Source: Candidatus Aenigmatarchaeota archaeon (GTDB lineage Archaea; Aenigmatarchaeota; Aenigmatarchaeia; PWEA01; JAGHBM01). Taken from it: a DNA stretch of 24,760 bases. The DNA is taken from positions 1 to 24,760 of the forward strand of contig JAGHBM010000031.1 in the NCBI GenBank assembly GCA_021160955.1. The letters are read 5' to 3'. Made by a program: the position numbers and the translations under genes. The number at the start of each line of letters is the position of its first letter. Positions within the stretch are counted from its first letter, which is position 1. Positions 14,981 through 22,543 of the stretch are shown piece after piece. The notes below the pieces were generated by a model. It did no database searches. It was not told the origin of the DNA and worked only from the letters and a program-made list of their open reading frames with translations.

Positions 14981-15842
14981 ATATGATATCAAACAAATTA
15001 TAGTGTGGATAGCGGTATTCCTCTTAGTACTGATTAGTTTCTCAAGATTTTCTTTTTTTCACATAAGTACCGAAAGGGCCATTCTATACCCCTTATCAAT
15101 ACCGGAAAAATTCATATCTTCTCCAAATTTTATTGATCCTATAAAATCAATTGTATATGATTTAATAACATTTCTATCACCATTCATACCAATAGTTTTA
15201 GCTCTTTCGTTGTTATCCATCTATGGGGCGAAGTTTGGTGAGAATAGAAAATTAGGATTTACATCTACTACAATATCCTCATTACTCGGTTTGGCCTTTG
15301 TCGGTGTTTCGTACACATCGGTTCTACTCGTTTTAGGAATTTCAGTCTCGGGTCTGTTATCTACAGGACTCTCAGAAATGTACTTTAAGGAGATGAAAAA
15401 GTGGAAAAAATATAGGGTTGGTGCCAACGTCGTTAAGAAGTGTTTTTTCATAATAAATCTTATGTTGTTGTTCGGAGTCATCATTACGATAGCAACCAAC
15501 CAAGTACATTACGAGAACGAGTTTAAAAATGCGACCAAAGAAATTGTGGAGGGATTAATACCAAAGATATCTTATGAGGATGTTGCGCTTACCAATATAA
15601 ATCTGCCACCAGAACAGAGAAGTTTATTGGAAGAGCAATACAAGAATGAAATCAACAAAGAGCAGGAATTGATAGACTCTAAGATTGATGAAATGTTCAA
15701 CTCCACAGAATTTAAAGGACTCGTTTATTTTTCTTTATTTTCCATATCACTTGCAATATATGGTGTTCTTGAGTTTTTAAATACCGTTCTATTTTCACCA
15801 CTCTCTGGACTGATAACACAGTTCTCTTTAAAAAAAGTCTAA
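14970..15842 (+). CDS. Multi-pass membrane protein, unknown function
   Basis: A 290-residue integral membrane protein with about six hydrophobic helices: roughly 9-28, 60-85, 95-110, 114-130, 155-175 and 252-280. A long acidic/helical loop (about 180-248, rich in E, K and Q; EQRSLLEEQYKNEINKEQEL) precedes the last helix. I do not recognise a family. The ATG lies within the last codons of the surface-protein gene (11-bp overlap), so the two probably act together, for example as a membrane platform for the surface protein; that is inference. The 3' end overlaps the convergent regulator gene by 4 bp. Confidence 0.65.
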   Translation: MHSKYDIKQIIVWIAVFLLVLISFSRFSFFHISTERAILYPLSIPEKFISSPNFIDPIKSIVYDLITFLSPFIPIVLALSLLSIYGAKFGENRKLGFTSTTISSLLGLAFVGVSYTSVLLVLGISVSGLLSTGLSEMYFKEMKKWKKYRVGANVVKKCFFIINLMLLFGVIITIATNQVHYENEFKNATKEIVEGLIPKISYEDVALTNINLPPEQRSLLEEQYKNEINKEQELIDSKIDEMFNSTEFKGLVYFSLFSISLAIYGVLEFLNTVLFSPLSGLITQFSLKKV

Positions 15843-16180
15843 AGATTGAGAACTTCCTCTATTGATTCACCGTATTTTTTTCTTATAAATTCACATATGT
15901 TGCAGAATTCGCTTCTTAATTTTTTCGGGTCAATTGGTCTCTCGGCCAGACTTTTTGATAAGATCGATATCTTCTCGTTAATTTCTCTATCATTTTCTAG
16001 TATTGATGCTCTCCGACCTCTCAAGTGTTTTTTGTATTGTGATATTGCAGGTTGAGTCATACCGAGTCTTTTTGCAGCTTCTTTCTGCGTTAGTTTATAA
16101 GTCTCTATAAGGTCTTTGGCGATGATTGCCCGTATGCCGGGTAGTATGTATTTGACAACAATTTCACAATAAGTTTTCAT
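15839..16180 (-). CDS. COG2522-like helix-turn-helix regulator with three cysteines
   Basis: A 113-residue DNA-binding protein. The helix-turn-helix lies at about 30-52 (LTQKEAAKRLGMTQPAISQY), of the Xre/Cro type. The N-terminus (CEIVVKYILPGIRAIIAKDL) and the C-terminal EFCNICEFIRKKYG match the archaeal COG2522 group as I remember it. Cysteines 5, 93 and 96 could bind a metal or Fe-S cluster. A TATA box on the minus strand (CTTTTTAAATATTTT, 16200-16214) lies about 28 bases before the ATG: leaderless. It is adjacent to, but transcribed separately from, the cobalamin adenosyltransferase operon upstream on the same strand, which it might regulate. Confidence 0.72.
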   Translation of the reverse strand: MKTYCEIVVKYILPGIRAIIAKDLIETYKLTQKEAAKRLGMTQPAISQYKKHLRGRRASILENDREINEKISILSKSLAERPIDPKKLRSEFCNICEFIRKKYGESIEEVLNL

Positions 16181-16221
16181 AAGAATAGGTTATGCTGTAA
16201 AAATATTTAAAAAGTAAAAAA

Positions 16222-16719
16222 TCAGAACTCTATTCCCTTTCTTGCGGGGACCCCTTTGTTGAAGTAATGTTTTATTTCCTTGAACTCAGTTACCAAGTCG
16301 GCAACCTTTATTATTCCTCTTGGTGCATACCTTCCAGTCAATATCCACTCCTTTTCTTTAGAGTTTTTAATGAGATCTATCACATCCTTTTGTTTCGCCA
16401 ACCTCATCTTCATGGCAACATTTATTTCGTCCATTATAATTATGTCGTATCTATTCATGTTGTTTTTTATGAATTCAATACCTCTGTTTACAAGAACCTT
16501 ATCTTCTTCACCAATATCATTGGGACTCAAAACACCCGGTCGCCCAAACCATTTGATGTCAAATCCATTTATCTTTTTGATTATCTTTATTTCCGAGGAT
16601 TTTCCATCTTTGAGAAACTGAACCATCAAGACTTTCTTTCCCGCACCGACAGCTCTGATTCCAAGGCCAACAGAAGCAGTCGTTTTGCCCTTTCCATTTC
16701 CAGTGTAGACGTGTATCAT
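16222..16719 (-). CDS. cobO: ATP:cob(I)alamin adenosyltransferase (CobO/BtuR)
   Basis: Transfers the adenosyl group of ATP to cob(I)alamin to make adenosylcobalamin. About 165 residues from this start, typical for the family. Seen: an atypical P-loop TGNGKGKTT (6-14), Walker B-like IIIMDEINVA, LTGRYAP, and the C-terminal KGVPARKGIEF signature. A longer reading begins at 16779 inside the ribonucleotide reductase gene. I prefer the ATG at 16719 because homologues start just before the P-loop and because it lies 4 nt after the reductase stop, implying translational coupling. The product would supply the cofactor for the class II reductase encoded directly upstream. Confidence 0.9.
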   Translation of the reverse strand: MIHVYTGNGKGKTTASVGLGIRAVGAGKKVLMVQFLKDGKSSEIKIIKKINGFDIKWFGRPGVLSPNDIGEEDKVLVNRGIEFIKNNMNRYDIIIMDEINVAMKMRLAKQKDVIDLIKNSKEKEWILTGRYAPRGIIKVADLVTEFKEIKHYFNKGVPARKGIEF

Positions 16720-16723
16720 TTTA

Positions 16724-19249
16724 TCACGTCGAGTCACAAGCGGACCATCCACAGTTTGGACACTTTCTACATCCTTCAACTCTAATCAATGGCGAATATC
16801 CGCACTGCGGACAAACATCATCTTTTTCTTCGTATGTTCCAACGTCGTGATAAATCACTGGGCCTTTGGCTTTAACATCATCCATTGATATGAGTTTTTT
16901 GTCAGATTTCTTCTCCGATTCGTTTTCCCCACCCGCTTTCAATACGCCCTCAATACTTTTATCTCTAAAAACAGTCAGGTCTTTGCAACCCATCTTGTGT
17001 GCAAAGAGATATGCTTCTTTCATCTCTTTTATGGTCACGTTTGATGGGAAGTTTATGGTTTTGGATATTGATGAATCTGTCCATTTTTGCAACACGGCAA
17101 GAGCTCTTATATGATCCTTTGCGCTTATGTCCATTGCAGTTACAAATATTTTTTTCAGTCTTTCAGGGATGTAGCTCAAATCTTTTATACTTCCCCCTCT
17201 TTTCGATACTTCACGAATGAGTTCATCATCTAGAAGACCTTCTCTCATCATCGCCTTTTCGAACACTGGATCAACATAATAAAATGATCCAACACTCACT
17301 TTTTTCTCAAATATTAGTGAGAAGAGAGGTTCAATACCGGATGAACACCCGGCTATCATAGATATTGAACCTGTCGGTGCTATCACTGTTGTAAACGCAT
17401 TTCTTATACCGTACTTTTTTATTTCTTCCCTAACTTTTTTCCAATTCATTCTACCTCCTTTGTGGTCAAATGGTAACTTACCTTCCTTATAGAAACTCTT
17501 GTTATAATACGGGAATTTCCCCCTTTCCTTTGCAAGTTGTATTGATTCTAATTTTGAGTGATAGTTTAAGAATTCCATCAACCTTCCCATAAACTCATAT
17601 CCTTTTTTCGAGTTGTAAGGTATTTCCAATTCGTACAACAGATCTGCCAGTCCCATCATACCCAATCCAATTTTTCTTGTCTTCAGGGTCATCTCTTCGT
17701 TCTCTTTCAACGGATATTCGTTTATTTCAACTATGTTGTCCAAGAACCTCGTTGCTATATGAATTACCCTTTCGAATTCTTTCCAGTCAAATTCGACATT
17801 CTTCTTCTTTCCGTTGGTCGGCTCGTTCTTCACAAAGGACCAAACATTTATTGACCCCAAATTACACGATTCGTAAGGATAGAGTAACACTTCACCGCAC
17901 GGGTTGGTCGTTGTAATTGGTCCCAACGTTTCCAAGAATGGATTGTACTTGTTGACATGTTCGTCAAATATCACGCCAGGTTCTGCCGACTCCCACGCTT
18001 GATACACTATGAGATCAAATAGATTTTTAGGATCAACATATTTTGCAATTTTTCCGGTGTGAGGATTAACCAGCGGGAATGGTTTGTTCTTGTTGTAATA
18101 ATCCCAAAATTCCTTCTTTATGAATACCGATATGTTGAAGTTTCTCAATGCTCTATTTCCAGCCTTCGCCGTTATGAATTTTTCTATGTCTGGGTGATCT
18201 ATGTTGAGGATACCCATGTTCGCACCTCTTCTTATACCACCTTGTTTTATAACTTCAGTCATCCTATCGAATAGTGACATAAAGGACACGGGGCCGGATG
18301 CTATTCCACCGGTTGATTTAACATAGTCTCCTTCGGGTCTAAGTTTCGAGAAGTTGTAGCCGACACCGCCACCGGCCTTGAATATCAGTGCAGCTCTCTT
18401 CAAGGTATCCATGATGGATTCTATCGAGTCTTCTATATCAAGAACGAAGCATGCCGAGCCCATGCCGAGATAATTTCCAAAGTTTGCAAGTGTTGGTGTG
18501 TTTGGCATAAATTTTCTCTCGACCATAACGGAGTAAAACTCCTTTATTTCTTTTTCATATTCATCGAATTCTCCATTCTTCAAAAGTTTCAGAAACTGAG
18601 ACCAAGAATATCTCATCTCACCTCTTTCGTTGAATCTATCATATATCCTTTTCAATGCCTTCAGATGAAACCTATTCAGTGGATAACTCCCGATTTTAAT
18701 TTTGTTTTCATATTTCTCTGGGGAGAAATCCTCTTTTTTATGCACCTTGCTATTCTTCTTCCTAACCCTCCTGTCAAATAATAGTGATGGTAATACGGCA
18801 TGAACCGCGACCCTCGTGAACAATTGCTTCGGTGATTCTATTATCTTTCCGTTTTCATCCTTTCTCAAGTATCTTGAACCGAGAACACGTAGAGCATTAA
18901 CATCAAATGCCTTGTCAACTTCGTCAATCTCATCTTTGTTGAGAATTTGTTGTTTCTGCTTCCTTATTTCCATTCTCTTTTGTCTGTAGAGTATGTATGC
19001 CTTTGCGACCCTCGCCTGCCCGGCGTTCACAAGAACTTGCTCTACAATGTCTTGAACTCCTTCAACTGTTGGGATTTCCCTGGGTTTAAGAGTTTTTTCT
19101 AACCTTTCGACAACTTTCTCGGCGAGATATTTCGATAAATCGTAGTTTGGTTCTCCAACGGCTTCAGTTGCCTTATAAATAGCATCAACGATTTTTTCCT
19201 TTTTAAACTCGACAACTTCCCCATTCCTTTTTTTAATTTTTTTAATCAT
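16724..19249 (-). CDS. nrdJ: Adenosylcobalamin-dependent (class II) ribonucleotide reductase
   Basis: Reduces ribonucleotides to deoxyribonucleotides using adenosylcobalamin. 841 residues from this start. An N-terminal ATP-cone (about 1-95, KKIKKRNGEVVEFKKEKIVD) is followed by the ten-stranded barrel. The three active-site cysteines are C267 (GSACFV), thiyl C451 (NPCGE) and C462 (ESCNLGS). Allosteric and substrate-loop motifs (KAGGGVGYNFS, RRGANMG, APTGSISMIAG) are intact. The C-terminus has a zinc-ribbon-like tail (CPQCG, CRKCPNCGWSAC) carrying the redox cysteines. An ATG at 19267 would add MVCGGS. Both are plausible, but the family normally starts near the ATP cone and a G-run precedes 19249. 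Single polypeptide, no intein or NrdB partner. Confidence 0.95.
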   Translation of the reverse strand: MIKKIKKRNGEVVEFKKEKIVDAIYKATEAVGEPNYDLSKYLAEKVVERLEKTLKPREIPTVEGVQDIVEQVLVNAGQARVAKAYILYRQKRMEIRKQKQQILNKDEIDEVDKAFDVNALRVLGSRYLRKDENGKIIESPKQLFTRVAVHAVLPSLLFDRRVRKKNSKVHKKEDFSPEKYENKIKIGSYPLNRFHLKALKRIYDRFNERGEMRYSWSQFLKLLKNGEFDEYEKEIKEFYSVMVERKFMPNTPTLANFGNYLGMGSACFVLDIEDSIESIMDTLKRAALIFKAGGGVGYNFSKLRPEGDYVKSTGGIASGPVSFMSLFDRMTEVIKQGGIRRGANMGILNIDHPDIEKFITAKAGNRALRNFNISVFIKKEFWDYYNKNKPFPLVNPHTGKIAKYVDPKNLFDLIVYQAWESAEPGVIFDEHVNKYNPFLETLGPITTTNPCGEVLLYPYESCNLGSINVWSFVKNEPTNGKKKNVEFDWKEFERVIHIATRFLDNIVEINEYPLKENEEMTLKTRKIGLGMMGLADLLYELEIPYNSKKGYEFMGRLMEFLNYHSKLESIQLAKERGKFPYYNKSFYKEGKLPFDHKGGRMNWKKVREEIKKYGIRNAFTTVIAPTGSISMIAGCSSGIEPLFSLIFEKKVSVGSFYYVDPVFEKAMMREGLLDDELIREVSKRGGSIKDLSYIPERLKKIFVTAMDISAKDHIRALAVLQKWTDSSISKTINFPSNVTIKEMKEAYLFAHKMGCKDLTVFRDKSIEGVLKAGGENESEKKSDKKLISMDDVKAKGPVIYHDVGTYEEKDDVCPQCGYSPLIRVEGCRKCPNCGWSACDST

Positions 19250-19267
19250 CGAACCCCCACACACCAT

Positions 19268-19362
19268 TTAATCTTGTAATTTATTTTTAATGACTTCTAT
19301 TCTCTAAACTATATTTTGTAAAGCCTAGTTAAAAATTTATTTGATCATTATGAAATAAACGT
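19268..19362. promoter_or_regulatory. Divergent promoters of nrdJ and the ECF S-component gene
   Basis: On the plus strand TTAAAAATTTATTT (19328-19341) lies 22-35 bases before the ATG at 19363. On the minus strand TTAAAAATAA (19281-19290) lies 15-24 bases before the first nrdJ ATG and 32-41 before the second. No cobalamin riboswitch (long conserved B12-box RNA) could fit in this 95-bp gap. Confidence 0.4.
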
Positions 19363-19992
19363 ATGAAACTTAAAACGAAGCAAGTTCAAGTTCTCTCATA
19401 TAAGACGAGACAGGTTTCGGCTTCCAAATACATCGTTTTGTTGTCATTACTTACTGCTCTTGGTGTTTTGGGCAGGGTGATGTTTCAATGGATGCCGAGC
19501 GTCGAACCAATAGTGCCTCTGGCCGTTGCCGTATCTTTTTTTGGTGGCAAGAAAGAGGGAGCTTTTTTGGGTGTTAGTGGGTTCTTTATTTCCAACTTCT
19601 TTGTCTGGGGATTCCAGGGACCATGGACTTTATTTCAATGTATTGGTGCGGGAGGAGCTGGATTCATTGGTGGTCTGATGTCAAAAGTCTCCAACAAGAG
19701 GTCGATGTTCTTTACTTCTTTGGTGTTGGGAACAATTTTTTATGAAGTTGTTGTAAACTTGGGGTCTTTCGTGTATTTTCCCTGGGCTTTGATTGCTACC
19801 GTGCCTTATCTAATGTCATCTTTACCTTTTGGTGTTGTTCATATTGTAAGCTCAATAGGGTTTGGGTCGATGTTCTATGCGTTCAGAGATAAGTTACGAT
19901 GTATTTGGAAGGAAGAGGTACTTGTTGCTCGGGTTGGTAATAATACTGGTAATAGCAACGATTTCAGGAACAAAGCTGAACCAACTTGGTGA
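19363..19992 (+). CDS. ECF-type transporter S component, probably cobalamin or precursor
   Basis: A 209-residue integral membrane protein with about five to six helices. It resembles substrate-binding (S) components of energy-coupling-factor transporters: SKYIVLLSLLTALGVLGRV (about 21-39), then PIVPLAVAVSFFGGKKEGAFLG, and a WTLFQCIGAGGAGFIGGL segment (about 88-105). No EcfA or EcfT gene is in the window, so it must share a module elsewhere. Substrate assignment to cobalamin is inferred from its divergent position beside nrdJ-cobO and the downstream DUF4430 protein. TATA box at -28: leaderless. Its last ~39 codons (from base 19877) overlap the next gene in another frame. Confidence 0.65.
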   Translation: MKLKTKQVQVLSYKTRQVSASKYIVLLSLLTALGVLGRVMFQWMPSVEPIVPLAVAVSFFGGKKEGAFLGVSGFFISNFFVWGFQGPWTLFQCIGAGGAGFIGGLMSKVSNKRSMFFTSLVLGTIFYEVVVNLGSFVYFPWALIATVPYLMSSLPFGVVHIVSSIGFGSMFYAFRDKLRCIWKEEVLVARVGNNTGNSNDFRNKAEPTW

Positions 19993-20302
19993 AAACAAAA
20001 TAAAAATCAACTTGACAATAGATTATGGAGACCACGCTAACTCTGAGATTTTAAGTGTGAGCAACCGAAGTACCGTTTTTGATGCACTCAATCAAACCCA
20101 TAACGTAAGTTATAAAGAATATTCCATCGGGGTCTTCATAACCTCTATAGATGGCATTTCACAGGATTCCGAACATTCTTGGCTGTACTTCGTTAACGGT
20201 AAGCTTCCTTCAATTTCGGCGGACAACTACGTTTTGAATGGAAATGAGAGTGTAATTTTCAAATACGTCTCCAATACTGAAGCAATGAAATACTTTAAGT
20301 GA
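19877..20302 (+). CDS. DUF4430 (transcobalamin-like) membrane-anchored protein
   Basis: A 141-residue protein with an N-terminal basic stretch (GRKR) and one hydrophobic helix/signal anchor (YLLLGLVIILVIATISG), then an extracytoplasmic domain of about 100 residues. The domain resembles DUF4430, a fold shared with the C-terminal domain of transcobalamin/intrinsic factor: TVFDALNQTHNVSYKEY, then GVFITSIDGISQ and the SWLYFVNGK motif, followed by VLNGNESVIFKY. Such proteins often travel with ECF S components. Candidate starts are TTG 19862, ATG 19877 and TTG 19922. I prefer the ATG because it keeps the basic residues before the helix. It would capture corrinoid at the cell surface and hand it to the S component; inference. 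Confidence 0.7.
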   Translation: MRSEISYDVFGRKRYLLLGLVIILVIATISGTKLNQLGENKIKINLTIDYGDHANSEILSVSNRSTVFDALNQTHNVSYKEYSIGVFITSIDGISQDSEHSWLYFVNGKLPSISADNYVLNGNESVIFKYVSNTEAMKYFK

Positions 20303-20335
20303 TTGGCAATAAACAAGATAACTTATTTTTTAAAT

Positions 20336-20986
20336 TCATTCCTTTTCACAACGATCTTTATAATCACAAAACTTACACATCCACGACATATCAGGATTCA
20401 TTTTGGCTTCTGGTGGGGGAATTTCATCGTTTGTTAGGTATCTATGGAGATCTTCAAACCTTTTCAAGGTTTTTTCTGCGAGTGCTTCGTCGTATTCTAT
20501 GTTGAAAACTCTACTTTCCAAATCATCTTTTTGTATGTACAAGAGAATCCCGTCGTGTATACCACTTGCGTGCATGTACAAGTTCAATTGCATTACGTGG
20601 TGATCCTGCGGTCCTTCCATTGGAAGAAACTTACATGATTTAACTTCTACGAGGAATTTCTTTTCGAGCGATTCCACGACTATGACATCGTCTATTCTTC
20701 CCGATATTATGAAATTCTTTTCTTTGATCTTAACCGGCAGTTCGGATTCTATTAGTTTCACGTCCGGGTTCTTCTCACTTTCCAAAACATCAACAACAAA
20801 ATTGTGTAGTATGTTGCCAACTTCAAATATCTTCAAAAGTTTAGGCTCAACATCTTTGGGATATTTATAACTGTACCATACTTTTCTCAAACAGTTTCCA
20901 ATCTCTGATGGGTAGTACCTTCCAACTTCCTTCGGTCTGAAATCTCTCGATAAATAAGAATTGATCAATTCGTCGAAATTTATCAT
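20336..20986 (-). CDS. Cas4-like PD-(D/E)xK nuclease with four-cysteine cluster
   Basis: A 216-residue protein of the RecB/Cas4/Dna2 nuclease group. One cysteine lies near the N-terminus (C32 in GNCLRK) and three at the C-terminus (C204, C207, C213 in WMCKFCDYKDRC): the 4Fe-4S cluster pattern. Nuclease residues present: H61, D99/D100 (GRIDD), E114 and K116 (VEVKSCK), and QxxxY (Q133, Y137). No CRISPR array or other cas gene is present, so this is a solo Cas4-like protein, perhaps a repair exonuclease. A TATA box on the minus strand (ATTATAAACTT, about 21009-21019) gives a leaderless start. Convergent with the DUF4430 gene. Confidence 0.85.
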   Translation of the reverse strand: MINFDELINSYLSRDFRPKEVGRYYPSEIGNCLRKVWYSYKYPKDVEPKLLKIFEVGNILHNFVVDVLESEKNPDVKLIESELPVKIKEKNFIISGRIDDVIVVESLEKKFLVEVKSCKFLPMEGPQDHHVMQLNLYMHASGIHDGILLYIQKDDLESRVFNIEYDEALAEKTLKRFEDLHRYLTNDEIPPPEAKMNPDMSWMCKFCDYKDRCEKE

Positions 20987-21022
20987 GATTAAGTTTTGTT
21001 TTTTTAAGTTTATAATCGTTTA

Positions 21023-22225
21023 TCATTCATATCTCAATGCATCAACCGGATCGAGTTTTGATGCCCTATAGGCGGGATACGTTCCAGAAATTATACCAAC
21101 AATTATAGAGAACAATATCGCTCCAAAGAATAGAGATGAGGAAAACGATACGTGCATTGGTATTCCAACTACGTTACCAGCGTATTCTGAAATGAAGAAA
21201 GCTGTTCCGAAACCGAGGGCAAATCCAATCAGTCCCCCAATGAGTCCAACCAAAGCGGCTTCACCTAGGAACAAGGTCAAAATCAACCTGTTCGTCGCTC
21301 CCGTTGCTTTCATAATACCTATTTCCCTCGTTCTTTCAATTACTGTCATCAACATTATATTCATTATACCTATACCGCCAACTATCAGTGATATCGCCGC
21401 AATACCAACAAATAGATATTGTATTATGCCGAGTATCTTCGTTGCGGTTTTCATTATATCTCCAAAGGTTTGGATTTTAAAATCCTCAACACCTCTTTCC
21501 CTCTTCAGTTCTTTTTTAATGTCATCCGATACTTTTGTGACGTCAAACCCTTTCTTAACATCCACAAAAATTATAGATACTTCATCTGTGTTGTTGAATA
21601 TTGTTCTTGCCGTTCCAATCGGCATAACTATTGCCATGTCATCCATTGGATTTCCAATTTTCTTCAACGTTCCGGCAACTTTGAAAGTCCTGCCATTTAT
21701 TTTTAACCTGTCCCTGGGCTTTATCTCCCTGTCAAAAAGTTTTGTTTTGGCAAGATAACCAATCACAACAGAATACCTATCGCTACTTTTTAGGTCTCGA
21801 CCCTCATCTATTTCATATCCATGCATTTCCTCGTAAAGCTTTTTTGTCTCGTCGACAGGTATCCCCCAAACCATTCCGTACGATACCTCGTTTCCAAATT
21901 CTATTTTTGCCGTTTTACCCAGTATTCCGAATGCTGTTTCAACACCATAAACTCTTTTCACCACATCTACGTCTTTTTCGTACAACTTCTCCATTCCAAA
22001 AGTTGATCCCGAGAATCCGGTAGATGTTGGTGCACCCGGCGTGATTATTATCTTATTGGTTCCAATCTTTTCGAATTGCTCGTTTATTGAGTTTTGAAGC
22101 GCGTCTCCAATTGTGACGAGAGAAACTATGGCTGCAATACCAATGACTACACCCAAAAGTGTCAATGCCGTCCTGAGTTTTTGGTAGGACAAATTTCTTA
22201 CTATGATTTTCAGGATACTGTACAT
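21023..22225 (-). CDS. MacB/FtsX-type ABC transporter permease
   Basis: A 400-residue permease. First membrane helix at about 19-42 (LTLLGVVIGIAAIVSLVTIG), a MacB-type extracytoplasmic domain (about 45-270), and the FtsX domain with three helices (about 275-390) containing IMLMTVIERTREIGIMKATG and ending GTYPAYRASKLDPVDALRYE. These are family hallmarks. It is the last gene of the operon with the ABC ATPase, surface protein and small membrane protein. The start is supported by an AGTGAT ribosome binding site just upstream. MacB-type systems are mechanotransmitters that act on extracytoplasmic partners rather than classical importers. The partner here is probably the COG1361-like protein. Confidence 0.9.
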   Translation of the reverse strand: MYSILKIIVRNLSYQKLRTALTLLGVVIGIAAIVSLVTIGDALQNSINEQFEKIGTNKIIITPGAPTSTGFSGSTFGMEKLYEKDVDVVKRVYGVETAFGILGKTAKIEFGNEVSYGMVWGIPVDETKKLYEEMHGYEIDEGRDLKSSDRYSVVIGYLAKTKLFDREIKPRDRLKINGRTFKVAGTLKKIGNPMDDMAIVMPIGTARTIFNNTDEVSIIFVDVKKGFDVTKVSDDIKKELKRERGVEDFKIQTFGDIMKTATKILGIIQYLFVGIAAISLIVGGIGIMNIMLMTVIERTREIGIMKATGATNRLILTLFLGEAALVGLIGGLIGFALGFGTAFFISEYAGNVVGIPMHVSFSSSLFFGAILFSIIVGIISGTYPAYRASKLDPVDALRYE

Positions 22226-22256
22226 GAAATCACTTTTAATTTTAATTGTTTGTTGG

Positions 22257-22538
22257 TCAGATCCTTCCTACAATATTTTCAACAAATTTTTCTATTTTTT
22301 TGCTGATGTACAATTCAGCTTCAATCTTAAGTAACGTCAAGAGCATCAATAAAACCAAGACATCATAGATCATCCCGAAGGATTGGTCGGCACTTTCTTT
22401 AATGTTTGTTGCTGGCGTGGAAGTGTAACTAAAATACCAACTCAAAATATTGTTCGTGGGGTGATAAGTCACCGAAAGTATGAAAATTAAGATGACAAAA
22501 ATAACAACAAACAATTTACCTTCTTTTGTCGAGAACAT
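22257..22538 (-). CDS. Small two-helix membrane protein of the ABC operon
   Basis: A 93-residue protein with two membrane helices (about 9-23 and 56-73) separated by an outside loop (YHPTNNILSWYFSYTSTPAT) and a basic/amphipathic C-terminal helix (KIEAELYISKKIEKFVENIV). I do not recognise a family. An upstream in-frame ATG at 22640 lies inside the surface-protein gene. The ATG at 22538, 5 nt after that gene's stop and preceded by a purine-rich GGAAGTAGAG, is the better start. Position within the operon suggests an accessory subunit. Confidence 0.65.
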   Translation of the reverse strand: MFSTKEGKLFVVIFVILIFILSVTYHPTNNILSWYFSYTSTPATNIKESADQSFGMIYDVLVLLMLLTLLKIEAELYISKKIEKFVENIVGRI

Positions 22539-22543
22539 GTTCT

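Noticed and set aside
16280..16785. Plus-strand frames opposite cobO
   Set aside because: cobO carries intact P-loop and C-terminal signatures; these frames are antisense shadows.
19268..19362. Cobalamin riboswitch upstream of nrdJ or the S component
   Set aside because: The gap is only 95 bp, AT-rich and without B12-box or helical elements; leaderless starts leave no room for a riboswitch.
20303..20986. CRISPR association of the Cas4-like gene
   Set aside because: No direct repeats with regular spacers and no other cas genes are seen anywhere in the window.
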